From Gnetum montanum (lineage: Eukaryota > Streptophyta > Gnetopsida > Gnetales > Gnetaceae), in assembly GCA_015680685.1 (NCBI GenBank), contig MNCI01023527.1, positions 465,883 to 529,882 on the forward strand: a stretch of 64,000 nucleotides of DNA. Direction: 5' to 3'. This document shows, one piece after another, positions 1 through 10,989 of the stretch. Position 1 is the first letter of the stretch. Each line of letters begins with the position of its first letter. The notes under the pieces were generated by a model. The model searched no databases and was not told the DNA's origin. It saw nothing but the letters and a program-made list of their open reading frames with translations. A program made the position numbers and the translations under genes.

Positions 1-902
1 TTTTCATATTTAAAAATTATTTTATTGAATATTAATTTAATCTATAACTATAAAAATTTTGGAGGTATTTCAAATGGATTCATTATTTGTATTATGTTAT
101 TTGGGATTTTCTTATTTTAAAGGTCCTTCCCTTATCATTTTCTTTAGAAATTTTCATATTAACAATTTCCAATTGTAACATATGATATTTATCGAACATT
201 TTCTTTGAAAATATGAATATAAATTTTATTAGACAATGTACATGGGTATTCCCATTATGCTTACTAAATGCCAAATTGTCCATAAATATCCATCAAAAGT
301 TTCAATGATAACATTGTTATTAGTTGATGTTAAATTATCTTAATACCCAATATGTAGGTACTCTGAGGACATGTTTAATATTAAACATTAAAACCTAGGT
401 TCTCCAAAACCACTCTTGCATGCTCCAAAACCTTATTATATACACACAATCTTGTTACATAAATTATAGGAGAAATCTTGATCTTAATCATTTTAATTAT
501 AGATTATTTGAGAGTAATAGAGAAACCTTGACTAGAGAAGTAATTAAGTAAATTTGTTATAATCATTGTTAATATAATTACATTACTTCATTCTTTCACT
601 TGATTTAGCAAAGGATTAAGAATCATATTTCTAATATATAGATTTAAATTTGATCTATTTTTTGTTTTCTAATTCTTCTCAATTTGATAAATGTAAGAAC
701 CAATGTAGATAGTAGTGCTATCTCTTGTTTTCTATAACTAGAAGATAGGACATCATAAGTTCTCAAGTTTTAGCAAGTTTTAATAAAGTTAAATGATAAT
801 TTTTTAATATCATTGAATTTATAATGGCTATCTTGATAAAAATATTATTCTTTCTCTTGGATTATTTATGTTTTAATTTTATACATTTATAGTTTAGATT
901 GT
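1..902. repeat. Dispersed ~0.9 kb repeat, copy A
   Basis: This AT-rich stretch matches 25107-26060 almost base for base over its whole length in the same orientation, with small indels. Both copies hold the same short minus-strand reading frame (92-283 here, 25197-25388 in copy B), which may be chance. The match stops at about 900, exactly where the G1 LTR begins (TGTTGGCA at 903), so copy A was cut by that insertion. Copy B runs on into a hAT-like coding relic, so this may be the flank or terminal part of a DNA transposon. The left end lies outside the window. Confidence 0.8.
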
Positions 903-1529
903 TGTTGGCAGATTTATCCATTTCATGGAACAACAAAAGTGATAAAATATGTATGGACAAAGAAAATATTCAAATAAAAAATATGATGGTTGTGTCTTAT
1001 TGATATTTTAATGTCAGAGGTTTCATTTGGAAATTTTCTGGGTGAAGATATAGTAAAAGAAGACACTAATGAAAGGCTACAGAAGTGTTTCAACTTTCAA
1101 ATGATACCAAAGAACCAATGGTATGTGAGGGGAAGATTGAAAGGAGATTGTAAAGCTTTATTGGTTAAAAATAGCTGACAATCTCATTCATGAATACAAC
1201 AATAAGAAATCAAAATTAACCTTATTTGAGTCACCATAGTAAGATTTCAATGGATGTTTATACGGAAAAGAGCGGTTCATAGCCATTGTACGCATTGGCA
1301 AGGTATTTCAAGAAAAAAAATGAATGAAATAGCTGGAGCTGAGATTGTGCCCCTCACAAAGTAGCTTTGAGGATGGAGAACAGAGGATGGAGAACAGATC
1401 AATTGAATCATGGTCGTTTTCTCTATTAATTTTTCTCCGGTATTTAATTTAATGGTCCCATGGATTAAGCTACAAACTATGTATTTTTCTATTCCGCCTT
1501 CATTTTCTATGGTTAGAAATTCCAAGATA

Positions 1530-2345
1530 GATATTTAAACGTAGCCCAAGCATCTCTTGCTGCAACTAATGGGAAAATAGTCCAAAAGAATTACCGTTCT
1601 TTCTCCTTCCCATCAAATTGCATTTGGATTCATTTAGCAACAGATTGTACTACCGTTGTCGGAGTAGGAGGAGTCTGAAGAAACACCAGAGATAGATGCG
1701 TGAGTTCAACGAAATCCTCTGTTATTACAGGCATTACATCTCACTAGAAGAGGAATCTCCCACAATAGCGGAAATTATGCTGGTGTTGTGAACAAGCATT
1801 TCTATGGCGTTGAATACACATGCACAGGCTAGGGCCTCACAACACAACTCGTGGGTAAAAGATAAGGAAGCCGAAGCCAATAGAGATGGCGTTTTGAAAG
1901 GTACAACGCGGCAGAATCAAAAGTTGTACACTCATACGAAATGTGGATTCACAGAGTCTCTCTGAAATCCCACATCAGTGGAACAAGCCAAAAGAAACTT
2001 GATTCAATGGATTGTACTCAATGGGATCATGAAATAAATGCATCTACATTCAATGGCACCATTGCTGGTTATACGATTAACTAGGGAGACCTACACCATT
2101 GACAGTTACCTTTCTCATGGATGCTGGAATTGTGCTGAATGTTCATCCACCAAGATGAAGATAAAATCAACATGTTATCTTCTTTCGTTAAAACAAACCC
2201 GATGCCACTGTCGACACCTTCTGTTTTGATGGTGTTGTTGAAACTAATGGACATGACATTATTCCAGATGTCAAATGTAGGAAAAATACAAGACAGAACC
2301 ACCGTAAGCTCTACATCGACGATGCCCTGAATTTCAGCTATTTTA
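1530..2345 (+). other. Coding-looking stretch inside the 5' LTR
   Basis: Here the LTR changes from AT-rich to a more even composition and short protein-like segments appear in shifting plus-strand frames. The clearest, near 2215-2340, reads FDGVVETNGHDI and then KLYIDDALNFSYFKK. The region near 1985-2090 reads CTQWDHEINASTFNGTIAGY. The same stretch, equally broken, is in the 3' LTR at 10990-11820. I do not recognise the protein. It may be a captured host gene piece that became part of the LTR, or chance open frames. Confidence 0.35.
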
Positions 2346-2811
2346 AGAAAGGTCCCCTTAACTATAACTCTAAAAAATAAAATTAAAATAAATTAGTTTA
2401 GGTATGCATAGTGTAAGATATACATATGATATTAAGAAAAGGGAAAAAGATATTTTTAGGATTTTCAGGATATTTGTATAACTAAAAGGAGAGATTTAGT
2501 TAATTTCCATTTTATTACTTTCAGAAGGATTACTAGGGCTTAATGACATTTAGTATTTAAAATTCTAAATAAAAAATTAATTAAAATAAGTTGGAGATTT
2601 TAGATCTATTTTAATTAATTAAATAAATAGATTACTTACAAAGGCAATATTTGTAATATTTACACATGCCAATGTTAGCATGATTTTCTCCTAACTTTCT
2701 AAATTCCTAACTTCCTAAGTTATAACTTACCTAACTTGTTGGGCATGTTAACTTCCTTACTTGGGAGAGAATTTAGCTAAGATATTTTAGAATGTAACTA
2801 CCTTTGAACCC

Positions 2812-2819
2812 TATAAAAA
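2812..2819 (+). promoter_or_regulatory. TATA-like box in G1 5' LTR
   Basis: TATAAAAA sits in the context CCCTATAAAAAGGCTTCACGG, about 1.9 kb into the LTR, and the identical octamer occurs at the same place in the 3' LTR (12280-12287). An LTR promoter would place the transcript start about 30 bases downstream, giving a U3 of ~1.9 kb and a long R-U5. Confidence 0.6.
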
Positions 2820-4004
2820 GGCTTCACGGTTTATAAGGAAAAAAGGGGGGGAACTTTGGAGAAGACATTGATATAACACTTTGGAAGAATACCAGCTAGC
2901 ACTTTAAGCTCTCACTTGGAGACATTTGGGTCTTGGGAAGAGCATTTGTAAAGAAGAAAGTGTGAAAGATTGCTTGTAAGATGACTTGCTAAAGAAAAGA
3001 TTTCAACCTCTTTTTCATATTTCTTTGAGTCATGTTTTATATTTTTTATGTTGTTTAAATTGTTTAGCTAGTGGTTTTGGTAGTATCATCCTTGGCAAGT
3101 AATTTTGGGATTTTTGGATCACTCTTATTGTTCTTGTTGCATAATAGAAGATTTCTATTAAAATTTTTCCATACAATCGCTTGTGTTTGAAAGCATTAAG
3201 AGCATTTTAGTAGTGAATTTGGTTATTGTGCAATGTATAAGAACCACTATTGAGATTTTTGTAAGAGAGCCTCTGCTTGTAGTCATGCCATTGAACGATT
3301 AAATAGTCAAGAGGGTTCAGAAAATATTTTGTATTTTGATGGGACCAAAATAGCTTTAGTTTATCTTTAAATTGAATCTCTGTGGTATCTCAATCGGAAA
3401 TTGTCAATTCTTTTGAAGGATCTGTTGAATACAATTGTTGATGTCCATTATCTAGCCAAAATGGAGTCTCGTATGTGGTAGTTTACGCAGCAATTTTTTG
3501 GTAGCATAGTAGTATTGTCTTGAAGAAATTTCTTATTTGAACCTTGGAAGTTTGAACAATTCATAGTTATTGAATTTGGGATATCTTTATTGCGAAGTGT
3601 TTACTCATGTCATTTTACCTTATTTAAATATTTGAGATCCACACAAATTTGCTTTCTTTTCTATCTATTTCCATCGAATCTTGCTCTATTTCTAGTTTTC
3701 TTGTGGAACTATCTCTTTCTCTGGGGAAAATTAGAAGTATATTCGTAGAGTTGTGCTCAAATTTTTTTGCAAAATTTTATTTGTTACAAGTAGGTATTAT
3801 AAGGACTGCATAGACTAGGTAGTTGAACAAAATAGGAACTATCAACAACTCACAGTACTTGGCAAAGTTGGCTGAATCTCTCTAAGAGAAGTCATTTGTA
3901 GTTTACACACAATGTAATCGTTTCATAGTTCACAACTGCACACTGCAACAGCACACAGACATACTCACATTAACTACTAAGTCTATTTGGAGGTATCTGG
4001 GCCT

Positions 4005-4022
4005 TGGTGTTGCCAGAGACCA
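4005..4022 (+). promoter_or_regulatory. Primer-binding-site relic of G1 (tRNA-Asp-like)
   Basis: TGGTGTTGCCAGAGACCA lies a few bases after the LTR end. It resembles the plant tRNA-Asp primer site of Tat/Athila elements, with a short internal deletion and some substitutions. It abuts the N gap. Confidence 0.55.
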
Positions 4023-4975
4023 NNNNNNNNNNNNNNNNNNNNNNNNNNNNNNNNNNNNNNNNNNNNNNNNNNNNNNNNNNNNNNNNNNNNNNNNNNNNNN
4101 NNNNNNNNNNNNNNNNNNNNNNNNNNNNNNNNNNNNNNNNNNNNNNNNNNNNNNNNNNNNNNNNNNNNNNNNNNNNNNNNNNNNNNNNNNNNNNNNNNNN
4201 NNNNNNNNNNNNNNNNNNNNNNNNNNNNNNNNNNNNNNNNNNNNNNNNNNNNNNNNNNNNNNNNNNNNNNNNNNNNNNNNNNNNNNNNNNNNNNNNNNNN
4301 NNNNNNNNNNNNNNNNNNNNNNNNNNNNNNNNNNNNNNNNNNNNNNNNNNNNNNNNNNNNNNNNNNNNNNNNNNNNNNNNNNNNNNNNNNNNNNNNNNNN
4401 NNNNNNNNNNNNNNNNNNNNNNNNNNNNNNNNNNNNNNNNNNNNNNNNNNNNNNNNNNNNNNNNNNNNNNNNNNNNNNNNNNNNNNNNNNNNNNNNNNNN
4501 NNNNNNNNNNNNNNNNNNNNNNNNNNNNNNNNNNNNNNNNNNNNNNNNNNNNNNNNNNNNNNNNNNNNNNNNNNNNNNNNNNNNNNNNNNNNNNNNNNNN
4601 NNNNNNNNNNNNNNNNNNNNNNNNNNNNNNNNNNNNNNNNNNNNNNNNNNNNNNNNNNNNNNNNNNNNNNNNNNNNNNNNNNNNNNNNNNNNNNNNNNNN
4701 NNNNNNNNNNNNNNNNNNNNNNNNNNNNNNNNNNNNNNNNNNNNNNNNNNNNNNNNNNNNNNNNNNNNNNNNNNNNNNNNNNNNNNNNNNNNNNNNNNNN
4801 NNNNNNNNNNNNNNNNNNNNNNNNNNNNNNNNNNNNNNNNNNNNNNNNNNNNNNNNNNNNNNNNNNNNNNNNNNNNNNNNNNNNNNNNNNNNNNNNNNNN
4901 NNNNNNNNNNNNNNNNNNNNNNNNNNNNNNNNNNNNNNNNNNNNNNNNNNNNNNNNNNNNNNNNNNNNNNNNNNN
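4023..4975. other. Assembly gap of 953 N
   Basis: A run of N hides the 5' leader and most of gag of G1. Nothing can be said about its contents. The written length may be an estimate. Confidence 0.99.
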
Positions 4976-5460
4976 AAGAAAGGAAAAATAGAAAGCATAA
5001 ACATCAAGATACTAAGTTAGCAGAAGATGAGGATGAAAGTGATCTTATTATGTCCAACTTTCTTGATATTGAATCTGATAATGAGTTATCTAGTGTTCAT
5101 TATGCAAGTAAATCTTCTAGCAATGGATCTAGCGATACTTCTTCTCTATCAAGTTCTGAAGAAGATATGTCTTCAGATGAAGAATGCAATAACAATGAGG
5201 AAAATGGATATAATCTTCGATCAAAAGAAAGATCAACTACTTCTAGACACAAAAATGTTATTACTGATCCATCTACTAAGACAAAATCTTTTGAACCAAA
5301 TAGAAGAGATAAGAATACAGGTAAAGATAATCAAGTAGAGCAAAACACTTCAAATCATTCTTTTAATAAATGGATAGAGAGATAAAGTTTTATTGGTGAT
5401 GGAGAATATGATTTGATTGAAGACATTAAACATGTCAAGGCCAATATTAGCTTTTATTAG
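4976..5460 (+). pseudogene. G1 gag C-terminal region, acidic
   Basis: From the gap edge a frame stays open to 5385 and encodes a basic start (RKEKNRKHKH in one frame) followed by a strongly acidic, serine-rich stretch (SSLSSSEEDMSSDEE near 5146-5190) and a mixed-charge tail. It is separated from the protease by stop codons at about 5383 and 5458. Its place just before the protease makes a gag tail or gag-pro linker likely. No zinc knuckle is visible, but that part may lie in the N gap. Confidence 0.5.
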
Positions 5461-5544
5461 TTACTTCAAATAGACGATTAGCAAAGAAAGGCTTTAGAGT
5501 TTATTAAAGGTAAAAGAAGAGTTAGAGAATCAGAGTTAAGTTAT

Positions 5545-5960
5545 GTGTCTCATAAGGATGAGAAATTAAAGACCTCATATGATAAGGAAGCTCCTCGTTT
5601 TGTTTTGACAATTAAATTAAAGGATAAATACTTACACAATTGTTTGGTTGATTTCGGAGCTACGTCTACCATAATGCCATTGTCTATATGTAAGAAACTT
5701 CGTTTGATTCCTAAAAAAACATACAAAAAGATTGTTCAAGTGGATAAAAGTAGAGTGAACATTGTGAGTCAATTGCCAAATGTCCTATTGGAAATTGCTT
5801 TTGAACCCCATATTAGAAGTAGAGTAACTATTCAAGTGGCAAATATACCAGATTCACATAGTCTCTTATTGAGTAGAAGTTGGAGCAAGAATTTCTCAAG
5901 ATACATATCAACAGATTATTCTCACATGTGGTTACCTTGGAAAAGAAAACCAAATCATAT
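5545..5960 (+). pseudogene. G1 retropepsin (aspartic protease)
   Basis: The open frame from 5545 shows the retropepsin pattern: LVDFGATSTIMPLSIC near 5644-5690, where D-F-G-A stands in the place of the catalytic D-T/S-G-A, followed about 60 residues later by SLLLSRSW, the degenerate I-L-G-R-x-W flap and C-terminal motif. Retropepsins act as dimers to cut Gag-Pol. The domain itself has no stop codon and flows in frame into the RNase H domain downstream. The second active-site residue is unusual (F), and whether that is functional is unknown. Confidence 0.75.
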
Positions 5961-6102
5961 ATATATATATAGCGAACCTTTGATGATAGATAATATTACT
6001 TCAAATGAAAAAAGTAAGATGGTTGAAAAGCGAGGTGTCAAAAACAAAATTTGTACACTCCAAGAAAGTTATAGTTCTGAAAAAGAAAAATCAAAGCAAG
6101 AG

Positions 6103-6465
6103 GATAAATGGGAGTTATACTTTGATGGTTCATGTAATTCAAAAGGTGCAGGAGCTGATATAGTTATAATAAAGAATGATTCACTTGAAATTCTCAAAGC
6201 AATTTATCTATCTTTCCCTTGTGCTAACAACAAGGCTAAGTATGAAGCTTTATGTATTGGTATGAGAATAGCTTTAGACAAAAAGATCAAAGAAATCACT
6301 ATAAAGGGAGACTCAAGATTAGTTTGTGAATAAGTAAAAGGTAACTATGTAGTAAAGAGCTCATTCTTAAGACCTTATAAGCAACTTGCTTGTAATATAG
6401 TTATAAACAGAGTAGAGAATCTTGTAGCAGATGATTTGGCAAAGGCAACTTCAACATTGGATATG
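6103..6465 (+). pseudogene. G1 RNase H domain placed before RT (archaeal-type-like)
   Basis: In frame with the protease, the sequence reads WELYFDGSCNSKGAGA, then KYEALCIGM, then IKGDSRLV, and after an in-frame TAA at 6331 continues to NLVADDLAKATS. These provide the four acidic positions (D, E, D, D) of an RNase H fold, in the style of the archaeal-type RNase H that Tat-lineage elements carry in addition to the Gypsy one. In the Tat elements I know it follows the Gypsy RNase H, whereas here it lies between protease and reverse transcriptase. The only break inside the domain is the TAA. A small deletion may precede the last motif. Confidence 0.75.
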
Positions 6466-6609
6466 CAAATAATAGAAAGTTACAAAGATGTCATGATTGA
6501 ACAAGAACATCAGCCATCAGTACTAGATAATATAAGACATTTACAACTATTTGAAGATGATGATCAAGTACTAAGATTTATAAAAAATAAACAAGAATTT
6601 GAGGGTTAA

Positions 6610-7450
6610 GTGATACCTGAAACGTCATCAAATTCCAAAGCTAATTTCATTCCAAAAAGGATGATTGATTTGGAACATGAGTTTAAGAAAAATTTACTTA
6701 CTAGAAAGGATATACAGAATCCAAATAGTCAAGCTTTCAAGGCAGTGAATTTTGGATTAGGCAGGATGCCAAAGATGTTGAATGTTACAAAGGAAAGAGA
6801 TTCAAATTTCAAGTAAAACTTGTTAACATGTCTAAGAAATAATTTGGATAATTTTGCTTGGTCTTGTGATGATCTTAAAGCTTTTCGACAAGATGTGATG
6901 ACACATAAAATCCCTTTAATAGAAGGTTGCAAAATAGTCAAGCAAAAACAAAGGAAATTTAATCCATCATTTGAACAAGCTATGGAAGCTGAAATCAAGA
7001 AGTTGTTGCAAGCACAAATCATATATCTAGTATGATATTCTACATGGCTTACTAACCTTGTTCCAGTGAGAAAGAAAAATGGTGATATAAGGCTTTGTGT
7101 AGAATTTAGAAATCTAAATGATGCTTCAAAGAAAGATAAGTATCCACTCCCAAGAATTGATGAGATGCTGATTAAAGTCTTAGGTTGTCAAGTATATTCC
7201 TTCTTAGATGGTTTCTCNCTCAAAGAAAAAAGAAGATCATATTGATCATCTCCAGTAAGTTTTTGAAAATGTCATCAGTTTGGTATTTCATTAAATCCTA
7301 AGAAGTGTATCTTTGGGGTTAAATTCGGAAGTTTATTAGGCCATGTGATATGTCAAGAAAGAATTTCTCTAGACAATTCCTGAATCCAAGCAGTACAGAA
7401 TATTGAACATCCCACAATTAAGAAATCTCTTAGATCTTTCTTTGGGAAGA
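6610..7450 (+). pseudogene. G1 reverse transcriptase, core missing at a single N
   Basis: Several frames joined by stops give the N-terminal half of a Gypsy RT: NLDNFAWSCDDLKAF near 6840-6880, LVPVRKKNGDIRLCVEFRNL near 7057-7115, KYPLPRIDEML near 7138-7170 and VYSFLDGFS at 7193-7217. Then comes one N at 7218. The sequence resumes with KEDHIDHLQ-like and NPKKCIFG-like residues (7225-7320), which belong after the catalytic YxDD. About 60-70 residues, including YxDD, are therefore absent in this assembly. Stops at 6814 and 7033 also break it. Confidence 0.8.
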
Positions 7451-7454
7451 TAAA

Positions 7455-8000
7455 CTTTGTGAAAAAGTTCATCCCCGGGTTTATTGAATTTACTAAGCCT
7501 TTGATGCATATGATAAAAAAGGATGTGCAAGTAGAGAAAACACTAGAATCAGAGAGAGATTTATTAGAAATTAAAAAGGCAATACAAGAGGCTCCATATT
7601 TGGTGAAGCCTAGACTTAAAGAAGATTTTTGGTTATACTCCTTTACTTCAAATGATTCTATCGCTGCCGTTTTAACACAAAAAGATGATGAAAGTCAAGA
7701 TGAACCAATTGGATATTTTAGATATCAGTTAAAAAGTTCAGAATTAAATTATTCAGACTGAGAGAAACAAGCTTTCGTAGTCATCAAAGCACTTCAACAT
7801 TTTAAATATTATTTGGAAAGTTCCTTAGTCCACATTATGCTAATTGAACTGGCAGTCAAGAGATTCCTTTCTCAAAATGAGATTGGATTAAAAAGAGGAA
7901 AATGGCTTATAAAGTTGCAAAGTTTCAGATTTTCATTAGAAATATGCAAAATAATTAAAGGATTGAGATTAGCCAAGTTAATGAAGAGAAAGTGATGTGT
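7455..8000 (+). pseudogene. G1 Gypsy-type RNase H and connection
   Basis: The frame from 7459 begins with the RT thumb or connection (KKFIPGFIEFTKPLMHM) and continues to the Gypsy RNase H: FTSNDSIAAVLTQKDDES near 7645-7690, PIGYFRYQLKSSELNYSD, a TGA at 7759, then EKQAFVVIKALQHFKYYL near 7762-7815. The first catalytic D and the E are readable. The later conserved D is replaced in a shifted frame (LIEL near 7840). This is the usual RNase H after RT, so G1 has two RNase H domains. It is followed by a linker with frameshifts to integrase. Confidence 0.72.
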
Positions 8001-8099
8001 GTACACTTGACACCCATGAAGAGAATTGGTATGACGAAATTCTCAAATTTCTTAATACAAGGAAAATTCCAAATAATTTAACTGCAAGTCAAAAGAGAG

Positions 8100-9260
8100 C
8101 TTTCCTCAAAAGGGCATGAAGATTCGTTATTATAGATGGAATATTATATAGAAAGGATTTTCGGGGACTTTTATTGGAATGGGTTTATAATGATCAAATT
8201 AGTTTCATTTTGGAACAATTTCATGATCATTTGAATTTATTTTATAAATCCCCTAAGTCAACTATGCAACATATACTTCAATATGGATATTACTGGCCTT
8301 CGATGTATCAAGACATTAGTTCAAAAATTCAAAAATGCTATAAATGTCAAATTCATGAGCCCAAAATTAGAAGGGCTAGAGCCCCTTTAAAGTTGATTGT
8401 TGCAGATAGACCATTTCAGCAATGGGGTTTGGATTTTATTGGTAAAATTACTCCTTTAAGAGTTGGACACAAGTTTATTCTCACAGCTACTAATTATTTC
8501 AGTAAATGATCTGAAGCAAAGGGTCTAAGAGGAAGTTTAGCATCAGATGTGATTAAGTTTCTAGAAGACCACATTCTAAGTAGATTTGGTCTACCCGAAG
8601 TGTTAGTGTCAGACAATGGACCTACCTTCAAATCCGCAGAGTTTATTAGATGGGCATCTAAAAGATCCATTTTTTTATTTTCCTCATCAAATTATTATCC
8701 TCAAGGAAATGGCCTAGCAGAATCCACCAATAAAAAGCTTATCGCTTATATCAAGAAATTGATGGATGGAAATCTAGGAAATTGGATTGATTATCTACAA
8801 TCTGCATTATGGTCAGATCGAATTAGATTCAAGAAAGCTATTGGGACATCACCATATAACTTATTTTATGGTTTACTAGCATGAATTACAAATTAAGATT
8901 GTAAGCTTACCTTCTGAATTCGTACAAAGATATAGTGAAAGGACTGATAAAGATAGAAGTTTCATGACTTTTCTTATTAAAAGAGAAGATGAAGTAGATA
9001 AAGCAAGGAATAATTTGTTACAAAATACCTCTCAAGTTAAAATATGATTTGATAGAAAAGCTTTGAAAAGAACTTTCAAGATAGGGGACCTTGTCCTATT
9101 ATGGAATATGAAGAAACCAAATAAGTTTACCCCAACATGGATTGGTCCCTTTCAAATTACAAAGAAATTATCAGATGATACTTACAAATTATCAACTTTG
9201 GATGGCATGGAATTTTAATTCCCATATAATGTTCTGCATATAAAAAATTATTTAGGAAAT
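8100..9260 (+). pseudogene. G1 integrase with GPY/F-like end
   Basis: An H/C zinc-binding region comes first (HDHLNLFYKSPK, then YGYYWPSMYQDI and CYKCQ near 8220-8350). The catalytic core follows: WGLDFIGKI (first D), a TGA at 8507, VSDNGPTF (second D) and GNGLAESTNKK (E), with exactly 35 residues between the second D and the E, so the D,D(35)E triad is complete. After a TGA at 8882 the C-terminal region continues (FKIGDLVLLWNM, then TPTWIGPFQI near 9130-9160), a GPY/F-like module, ending about 9258. Integrase joins the cDNA to the host chromosome. It is broken by at least four stops. Confidence 0.85.
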
Positions 9261-9299
9261 TTCATACCACTTAAAGAGGTCCTTACACAAAATAATATA

Positions 9300-9655
9300 T
9301 GTATATACTATTAGGTAAATATTACTACGAATATAGTATTAATTAATATGTTTAATTATGCTTTGTTTAAATTAGAAAATAGTTTTCATTCAATTAGGGC
9401 AAGTGGAAGTCCACAAGTGAAACAAGTGGAATTCTACAAGTGTGACAAGTGGAGAAGGTGATTCATCCACTACTTGGTGAAGATTATGACAAATGGTTAG
9501 AATGCCTAAAATAAGGAAGCTTGGTTGAAGACTCTTAGGGGGGAAATTCAAATTTTTAGTACCTATAAAAGGAGGGTTAGGTTGCCTAAGATTTCATCAT
9601 CTTTCAATTCAAGTTGAGTAGGGAAAGTAAGAGAGAGCTCATTTGAAAGAGGGAG
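9300..9655 (+). promoter_or_regulatory. Spacer with TATA-like box before the extra ORF of G1
   Basis: The spacer between integrase and the extra ORF is AT-rich and then becomes mixed. ACCTATAAAAGGAGGG occurs at 9561-9576, with TATAAAAG at 9564-9571, about 85 bases before the ATG at 9656. A purine-rich leader (AGGGAAAGTAAGAGAGAG) follows. This could drive a separate transcript of the downstream ORF. The match is good but a single TATA proves little. Confidence 0.4.
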
Positions 9656-10149
9656 ATGGAGTTTGAGAGAGCAATGAGAAAGCGTTTTATTCGATATGTA
9701 ATGGGATGTTGCCCTGAGCATGTATTGAAGGGTTACCTAAAGGCTAGATCTTGTGGAGCTCCAAAAGAGTGTCCTTTTATGGCTTGGTTATTTGATGAAT
9801 TTTCTTTTCTCACTAGAGGTTTGGAGATAGAGTCCAATGTTTGGGGGCGATATCAAGATTGCTCCAAAGAAGAAGAAAAAGAAGAAGAGCAACTAACCAA
9901 TGAAGAGTCATCATGGGGATGGGGAGAAACTTTTATCTCCCAATAGAAAAATGAAGGACCTAATGGAGAAGAACAGAAGAGCTCATCTGAAAAGGAAAAT
10001 GAGAAAAGTGCTGAAGAGAAAGCTCCAGTAGATCAAGGTGAGAGCTTCACCAAGCTAGAGAATAATAGAACCACCTTCATCACATCAGAAATGTCCTATG
10101 AAATAGTTAGAGAGATGAGGATTCCCACTAGGGTAACCCTCACAATTTA
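9656..10149 (+). pseudogene. Extra sense ORF between integrase and 3' LTR of G1
   Basis: ATG at 9656 opens a 96-codon frame (MEFERAMRKRFIRYVMGCCP onward) ending at a TAG (9944-9946). The same frame then stays open for about 67 more codons to a second TAG at 10147-10149, so one point change probably split a protein of ~165 residues. It has a basic N-terminus, a middle with several Cys and Trp, and a long Glu/Lys-rich tail (EEEKEEEQ). Extra ORFs in this position are known from Athila (env-like) and from some Tat elements, but I see no signal peptide or membrane span and do not recognise the protein. Confidence 0.45.
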
Positions 10150-10352
10150 GTTTCCATCCCAAGAGTAGTCCATGAAGAACATGATAATGTACAGTTTGTT
10201 ATTTTTCTTAGGAATGAGGTTTTTATCCCATCACACCTTATGTTAAATAAGAATTTTCCTCCAAAAATATTTCTATTTAGTTGTAAAAATTCAATAAAAG
10301 TTTCAGTATGTTTTAGTTTTGAAATGAGGCTACATAAATTTCTTTTAGCTTT

Positions 10353-10366
10353 TATGGGGCCAGAAA
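10353..10366 (+). promoter_or_regulatory. Polypurine-tract candidate of G1
   Basis: TATGGGGCCAGAAA lies directly before the TGTTGGCA that starts the 3' LTR. It is mostly purine and in the right place to prime plus-strand DNA synthesis. It is short and interrupted by CC, so it is a weak match. Confidence 0.5.
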
Positions 10367-10989
10367 TGTTGGCACATTTAGCCATTTCATGGAATAGCAA
10401 AAGTGATAAAATATGAATGAGACAAAGAAAATATTCAAATAAAAAAATATGATGGTTATGTCTTATTGATATTTTAATGTTGAAGGTTTTATTTGGAAAT
10501 TTGCTGAGTGAAGATATAGTAAAAGAAGACACTAATAAAAGGCTATAGAAGTGTTTCAACTTTCAAATGATACCAAAGAACTAATGGTGTGTGAGGGAAA
10601 GATTAAAAGGAGATTGGAAAGCTTTATCGGTTAAAAAGAGCCTACGACCCCATTCATGAATACAACAAGAAGAAATAAAAATTAACCTTATTTGAGTCAC
10701 CATTGTAAGATTTCAACAGACATTTATACGAAAAAGAGCTATTCATAGCCACTGTATGCATTGGCAAGGTATTTCAAGAAAAAAAATGAATGAAATAGCT
10801 GCAGCTGAGATTGTGCCCTGCACAAAGTAGCTTTGAGGATGGAAAACAGAGGATGGAGAACAGATCAATTAAATCATGGTCATTTTCTTTGTTAATTTTT
10901 CTCCCGTATTTAATTTAATGGCCCCCTGTATTAAGCTACAGACTATGTATTGTTCTGCTCCACCTTCATTTTCTATGGTTAGAAATTCC

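Larger units (their letters stand above)
903..3998 (+). repeat. 5' LTR of G1
   Basis: It starts TGTTGGCA and aligns with 10367-13465 end to end. The similarity fades just after the shared AGGTATCT at 3991-3998, where the two copies diverge into primer site and right flank. The end does not show the usual CA, so the 3' border is uncertain by several bases. At about 3.1 kb it is long for a plant LTR. It holds a TATA-like box at 2812 and a coding-looking stretch at 1530-2345. Confidence 0.88.

Noticed and set aside
3970-5020. Three very long open frames over the first N run
   Set aside because: They consist almost wholly of translated N. Only the last few codons are real.
4976-9260. G1 pol as an integrated pararetrovirus (caulimovirus-like)
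   Set aside because: There is a clear integrase, long LTRs and a primer site, and no movement protein. Gypsy retrotransposon fits fully.
10140-10559. 139-codon minus-strand open frame at the G1 3' LTR start
   Set aside because: It spans the border between the internal region and the LTR, has no family motif and lies opposite the polypurine tract. The 5' LTR does not keep it.
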